The translations under genes and the position numbers were made by a program. From Dicyema japonicum (lineage: Eukaryota > Dicyemida > Rhombozoa > Dicyemidae), in the NCBI GenBank assembly GCA_011109175.1, contig RDEW01000005.1:1738324-1802323 (forward strand): 64,000 nt of DNA, read 5' to 3'. Under the pieces are notes generated by a model, which was not told where the DNA came from, ran no database searches, and worked only from the letters and a program-made list of their open reading frames with translations. This document shows, piece by piece, positions 60,560 through 64,000 of the stretch. The first letter of the stretch is position 1. The number at the start of each line of letters is the position of its first letter.

Positions 60560-61345
60560 TATTTATTTATTTAACCAAGACCACGGTAAAACCAAACTAA
60601 TTATCACGTGATCCCGATGCATCTAACAAAATCCTCATCTTTGCCCGGTGTTCTTCCTTCGTGCCCGCGCATGAACGTACTGCCTGAATTTTCAGGTCCA
60701 CCTTCCCGTGATCTGGAGTCTAGTCTCATAAGGGCCTCCAGAGGCGTAGGTCCGGTTCGGTGATCTTCACAAATCCAACGCTCCGTTACTCTGTAAGCCC
60801 TCTTTTGCATTTCCTCAATTTTCTTTATTTTTGTCCAAGATATGGACGGTCCCCACGAGGCGCATGCATATGAGAAACATGGCTCGATGTACTGTTTCTA
60901 CACGTTCATCAAGACTGGATGAGTACCACTCTTCCATATTCCCGATTAACTTTTCAATACGTTCAGTTTCTTCTCGCATTTCAATAGAATGTTTTCTATG
61001 TGTGGTGTTAAGCAGAGATGCAAATCAATTGTCACACCCAAGATCTTTTGACATCTGTTGAAAGAGATGCCGACCTTGTTTAACTTCAAGGTGACTGTCT
61101 TCCTTCCCAATCTTTTGTCAGAGGTAAATAGTGACGTAGACGACTTCTCTGCATTCACCATGAGCCGGTTTTCCATTATCCAAGCATTAAGCCTGTCCAA
61201 GTTAATTTGTATTCTTTCTGTGGCCTTCTGGACATCCTGATCTCGCAAAGCCAACCCAATATCATTCACATAGGAAAGTAGAACATTATTATCAGATTCC
61301 AGAGTCAGGAGATCAGCCAGAAAGAGGTTAAACTATCCATGATTT
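60560..61345 (-). mobile_element. CR1/Jockey-like LINE, 3' end
   Basis: Minus strand: YVNDIGLALRDQD (a changed YADD), NRLMVNAEKSSTSLFTSDKR, QKILGVTIDLHLCLTPHIEN and RTGPTPLEALMRLDS. The 3' tail has GGGATCACGTGATAATTAG and GTTAAATAAATAAATAA. It begins abruptly at about 61.345 kb. Same family as 18.66-19.05 kb. Confidence 0.8.
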
Positions 61346-61471
61346 TTGACATGGAACATAGTAGTGACACTGTTCTTTATACAAATTATTTATTTGAGTA
61401 ATAAAATCAAATGTATATTTACTATAATTATAATTTAAATTAATTTATAGTTAATTTAAATTATTGTTGTG

Positions 61472-62134
61472 ATGGCGAATCGTACTCCGAAGGATGCTTC
61501 ATCAATAAAGGAACAAACCCCAATATTTGATAGAAAAAATTATCAGGACCAGAATACATAGTAGTAAATACTGGAAAGAAGAATGTTTTGCCCTTACTGG
61601 TTTTTTTTCTAATAAGTTGCAGCTGAACTACTGGTAGACAAAGCAATGGAGCTAAAATACGTGGGAGGAGTTGTCGGAGGTCTCATTGCCCCAACCCCAT
61701 TCATCTGCTTAGTTCTTAAGCTTCTTCAAATTCAGCCGGACAAAGAATAATTGTCGAATTTCTCAAAAACGACGATTTTAAGTAAAAACTTATAATTATT
61801 GAGATACGTGAGAGCATTGGGGGCCGTCTACGCCAGACTGACTTTCTCAGCCGTGGAATGCTACATTTACCTAGAAACTCTGTACAACGACTACAGGAAA
61901 CTGAAGATTCAGACACGTGATGGAAGTAAGTGGTGATAAAATGGGTTAGAATTTTCAATAATCTACATGGATGAATTTATTCATGAGTTGCTGAGAGAGG
62001 ATAGAGTCTGTGATATAATTCTCCCCAGAATTACTAAGAGGTCTGTTCTGGAGGATTTGGAACAGTTGTACCCTCGTGTGAGTGCTCTGGAGGAGGAGGA
62101 TGAAGAGAATTATGAAGAAAATTATGTGAATTGA
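61472..62134 (+). CDS. PRPF38A: Pre-mRNA splicing factor PRP38, three introns of 22-24 nt
   Basis: PRP38 joins the spliceosomal B complex and is needed for its activation. Conserved stretches: MANRTPKDASSI, QYLIEKIIRTRI, YWKEECFALT, AELLVDKAMELKYVGGVVGG, LKLLQIQPDK, YVRALGAVYARLTFSA, LYNDYRKLKIQTRDG and YMDEFIHELLREDRVCDIIL. Introns 61600-61622 (23 nt), 61782-61803 (22 nt) and 61926-61949 (24 nt) are GT-AG and join the blocks exactly. About 198 residues: it ends after an acidic tail (ALEEEDEENYEEN) and lacks the RS-rich C-terminus of vertebrate PRPF38A. The given sequence needs three extra bases, each in a homopolymer (A-run and C-run in the GTNPQYL region, A-run after PDK). I read these as consensus errors rather than a dead gene because the amino acids around them are conserved. 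Fitting irony: a splicing factor in a genome with minute introns. Confidence 0.88.
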
Positions 62135-63065
62135 TTTGTTTTATTTTTTGAATATTTTTTAATTTTATACTGAGTGTACACGTGGTTAAGTAAGGGCTCC
62201 TGCTTCAGTTATAGAGGGAAGTGCCTTTCTTGTGGGGGCCTGCCAATAATTGAAAGGACAGGTAACGTGAGCTGGATTTAGACAATCGTGAAATAGACTT
62301 CGCCTGAAAGATAATAACTGAACGTCTCTAAGTTAGAATCTAAAGATGCCTCTTCATGGTCGAAGGGGCATTCATGAGCAAGATTCTTAGTCCTCGATTT
62401 ATGAAAATTGTTGGCCTGATCTCCACAGGATCAGGGCCAGTACATAAAGTGTTTGATATGAACATTCATAAATTAACAGACATCACTTCATTCTTAGGCG
62501 GAAGAGTTTTTACAATAAAAATCTCTACCAGTGTATTTGATCAGGAGTAAGAAAAAACCTTTCAGTGTTGTGTCAGAAGGACCCATCTCCTCACAGATGG
62601 TATCTGTTTGACGAGAATTGACCTTCACTAAACGACTGTCAGACCAGATGATAATTCACCATGGATCCATACACCCTATTAATCTTAAAGATAAATACTA
62701 GGATAACTCATTTTTTCTAAGGATGACCCTAGAACTACACAAAATCCATAAATATAACCATAATACTTAAGTATCTGCAAATGACTGGATCTTCGTAGTC
62801 ACGACGGCACGTTCCAAAATCCATGCGTATACGAATGTTAGAAGCAATGGACTCTCCAGGCTCTCTTTCGGTTAGCCTTGATCTTCCAAATATTTTTTCC
62901 AAGAAATGAATGGACCCTTTATACCAGATGCATAAGAAATCCATGGTTCACTGAATTGATCGTAAATCGAATTCAGAATTGGACTTAAAATGAAAATTTC
63001 ATAAACATGCAATTTTTATTGGAAAAACTAATTAATATCTAATTAAGAGTAAATAAGCTTAACAT
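62135..63065. other. No gene recognised
   Basis: A 64-codon plus frame (62356-62550) and a 69-codon minus frame (62735-62944) carry no motif I know. PRP38 3' sequence is AT-rich. Confidence 0.4.
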
Positions 63066-63250
63066 CTTCTTTTGGCTCCAGGATTGGTCATTTCCCAAGA
63101 TCTTTTTCTTCCATCAATCGTCTCTGGCCAATTGTTCAACTTTTCAAGCGCGTTACTAGTCTCAGTGGGGTTCATTTCATAGTCCTCCTGTTCCTCGGTT
63201 TTATCAGAAATATTGTGAGGATATGTATTCTCATCCAAAGCTTCGCCATT
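63066..63250 (-). other. Short open stretch of unknown identity
   Basis: The minus frame from about 63250 is acidic (ISDKTEEQEDYEMNPTETSN) and ends basic (GRKRSWEMTNPGAKRRC) at a TAA (63066). It lies just downstream of the RLE-B fragment in the same orientation but in another frame, so it may be the 3' part of that element or of a separate gene. Confidence 0.3.
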
Positions 63251-63260
63251 AAATTTCCAT

Positions 63261-63644
63261 TTACTGTCTCATGATCAGAAAAAACAAATCATCTGGGAAA
63301 ATTTCGTTATCTTGAGTTTCATGAATACATTTTATTACTTCATTGTGTCTCTTCAAATAATCACTGTTAAGCATTCGTCCGCATCTGGTTGCCATATGAT
63401 CAACTGATTTCTTTGCAGAGTGGCAGTGACTGCAACTTGCTCCATCAGTTTCAAAAAACAAATTACGGTTTTGTACCAAACACAATGTTCCTTCTGAGCG
63501 TGGAGAATTGTTCCCGTGCAACAACCACGTGGAGGATTCCGTAATGTCCGTATCTGTTTCTTGGAAGCATTCAAAGAGAGTTGACTGCAAAGGCTTCTTT
63601 TTTATTTGTTCCATTATTTTGTAATCCTTGTATAATTTTAACAT
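63261..63644 (-). mobile_element. RLE-B element, zinc-finger region
   Basis: A 128-codon frame with STWLLHGNNSPRSEGTLC, NRNLFFETDGASCSHCHSAK, then VDHMATRCGRMLNSDYLKRH and NEVIKCIH. C-x2-C followed by H and C is a finger. A degraded copy of this block is in the RLE-B element at 57.45 kb. The RT and nuclease are absent here. Confidence 0.7.
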
Positions 63645-63751
63645 TTAGGCTCTCTGATTGTTCAGTGCTATATTTCAGAGTTAAGGAATTCTACGATTGT
63701 GGCCATGTGTGTTTTTTTGATTTAATGACCCGTAGAATTCCTGCTCTTCTT

Positions 63752-63875
63752 GGGCACCAGTGAAATGTTCACAGTCACTATATGCGTGGAGCCTTCAACC
63801 GGAATGTACAGCAGCGAAATTCGAACTAGGGGCCATCAGGACCCTTGCCCGGCACTCATTACACTGCGCACCCGG
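63752..63875 (-). repeat. SINE1, head region, diverged
   Basis: The reverse complement begins GGCCGGGTGCGCAGTGTAAT, has a B-box-like TTCGAATTTCGCTGCTG, and ends in a degraded core. The 3' half is missing. Confidence 0.7.
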
Positions 63876-64000
63876 CCGAATCGAATAAATTTCATAATCT
63901 GAATCGAAACATCATATCCGGTAAATTTGATCACATTGATACGATTTTTATTTTCACTAAGCCAATAAACTAACAAAAAATACTCCCATGACTTCCATAA

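Noticed and set aside
61058-61240. 60-codon plus-strand ORF
   Set aside because: Antisense of the LINE post-RT frame (minus strand) with conserved blocks.
1-64000. Microsporidian origin of the window
   Set aside because: RLE-B resembles microsporidian elements, but CAP, UFD1 and PRP38 are close to animal proteins, introns are many per gene, and gene density is very low.

Overview
This window looks like a piece of a small, repeat-laden animal genome. It is AT-rich, gene-poor and full of decayed retroelements, with a few recognisable host genes. Three of these read as conserved animal-like proteins only after removal of GT-AG introns of about 19-29 nt: CAP (27.8-29.2 kb, minus), UFD1 (39.4-40.5 kb, plus) and PRP38 (61.5-62.1 kb, plus). 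A fourth, a PDI-like thioredoxin-fold gene (53.8-54.7 kb, minus), has introns of the same size. Introns this short in an animal are known from dicyemid mesozoans, so a dicyemid is the best guess. That is an inference from intron size and protein similarity, not a database result.

Layout: 0-12 kb is mostly non-coding, with pieces of APE-type LINEs, tRNA-derived SINEs (SINE1) and one LTR-element RT fragment. 12-27 kb is packed with broken non-LTR elements: a family with a restriction-enzyme-like endonuclease (called RLE-A here), a second such family (RLE-B), and CR1/Jockey-like LINEs. 27.4-29.3 kb holds a small repeat and the CAP gene. 29.3-37 kb has SINE1 copies, LINE endonuclease and RT segments, and two uncharacterised ORFs. 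UFD1 lies at 39.4-40.5 kb. 41.1-48.8 kb and 51.2-56.8 kb are two copies of one segmental duplication carrying the PDI-like gene. The copies are separated by another RLE-A element, and each has since received its own insertions: SINE2, hAT, a near-complete RLE-A and a LINE fragment in copy 1; SINE1, LINE and probably another RLE-A fragment in copy 2. 56.8-64 kb holds an RLE-B element, two LINEs, PRP38 and further RLE-B and SINE1 fragments.

The host genes are unrelated housekeeping functions: actin turnover (CAP), p97/ubiquitin degradation (UFD1), spliceosome activation (PRP38) and ER thiol/folding (PDI-like). No operon is evident. The retroelements do seem to interact. SINE2 shares its 3' tail, including a hairpin whose stem changes in step on both sides, with the CR1-like LINEs, so the LINE machinery probably moves it. 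Several apparent frameshifts in PRP38, the PDI-like gene, RLE-A and a LINE are each corrected by adding bases to a homopolymer run, so some of the 'pseudogene' look is probably consensus error. No rRNA, true tRNA gene or CRISPR array was seen.
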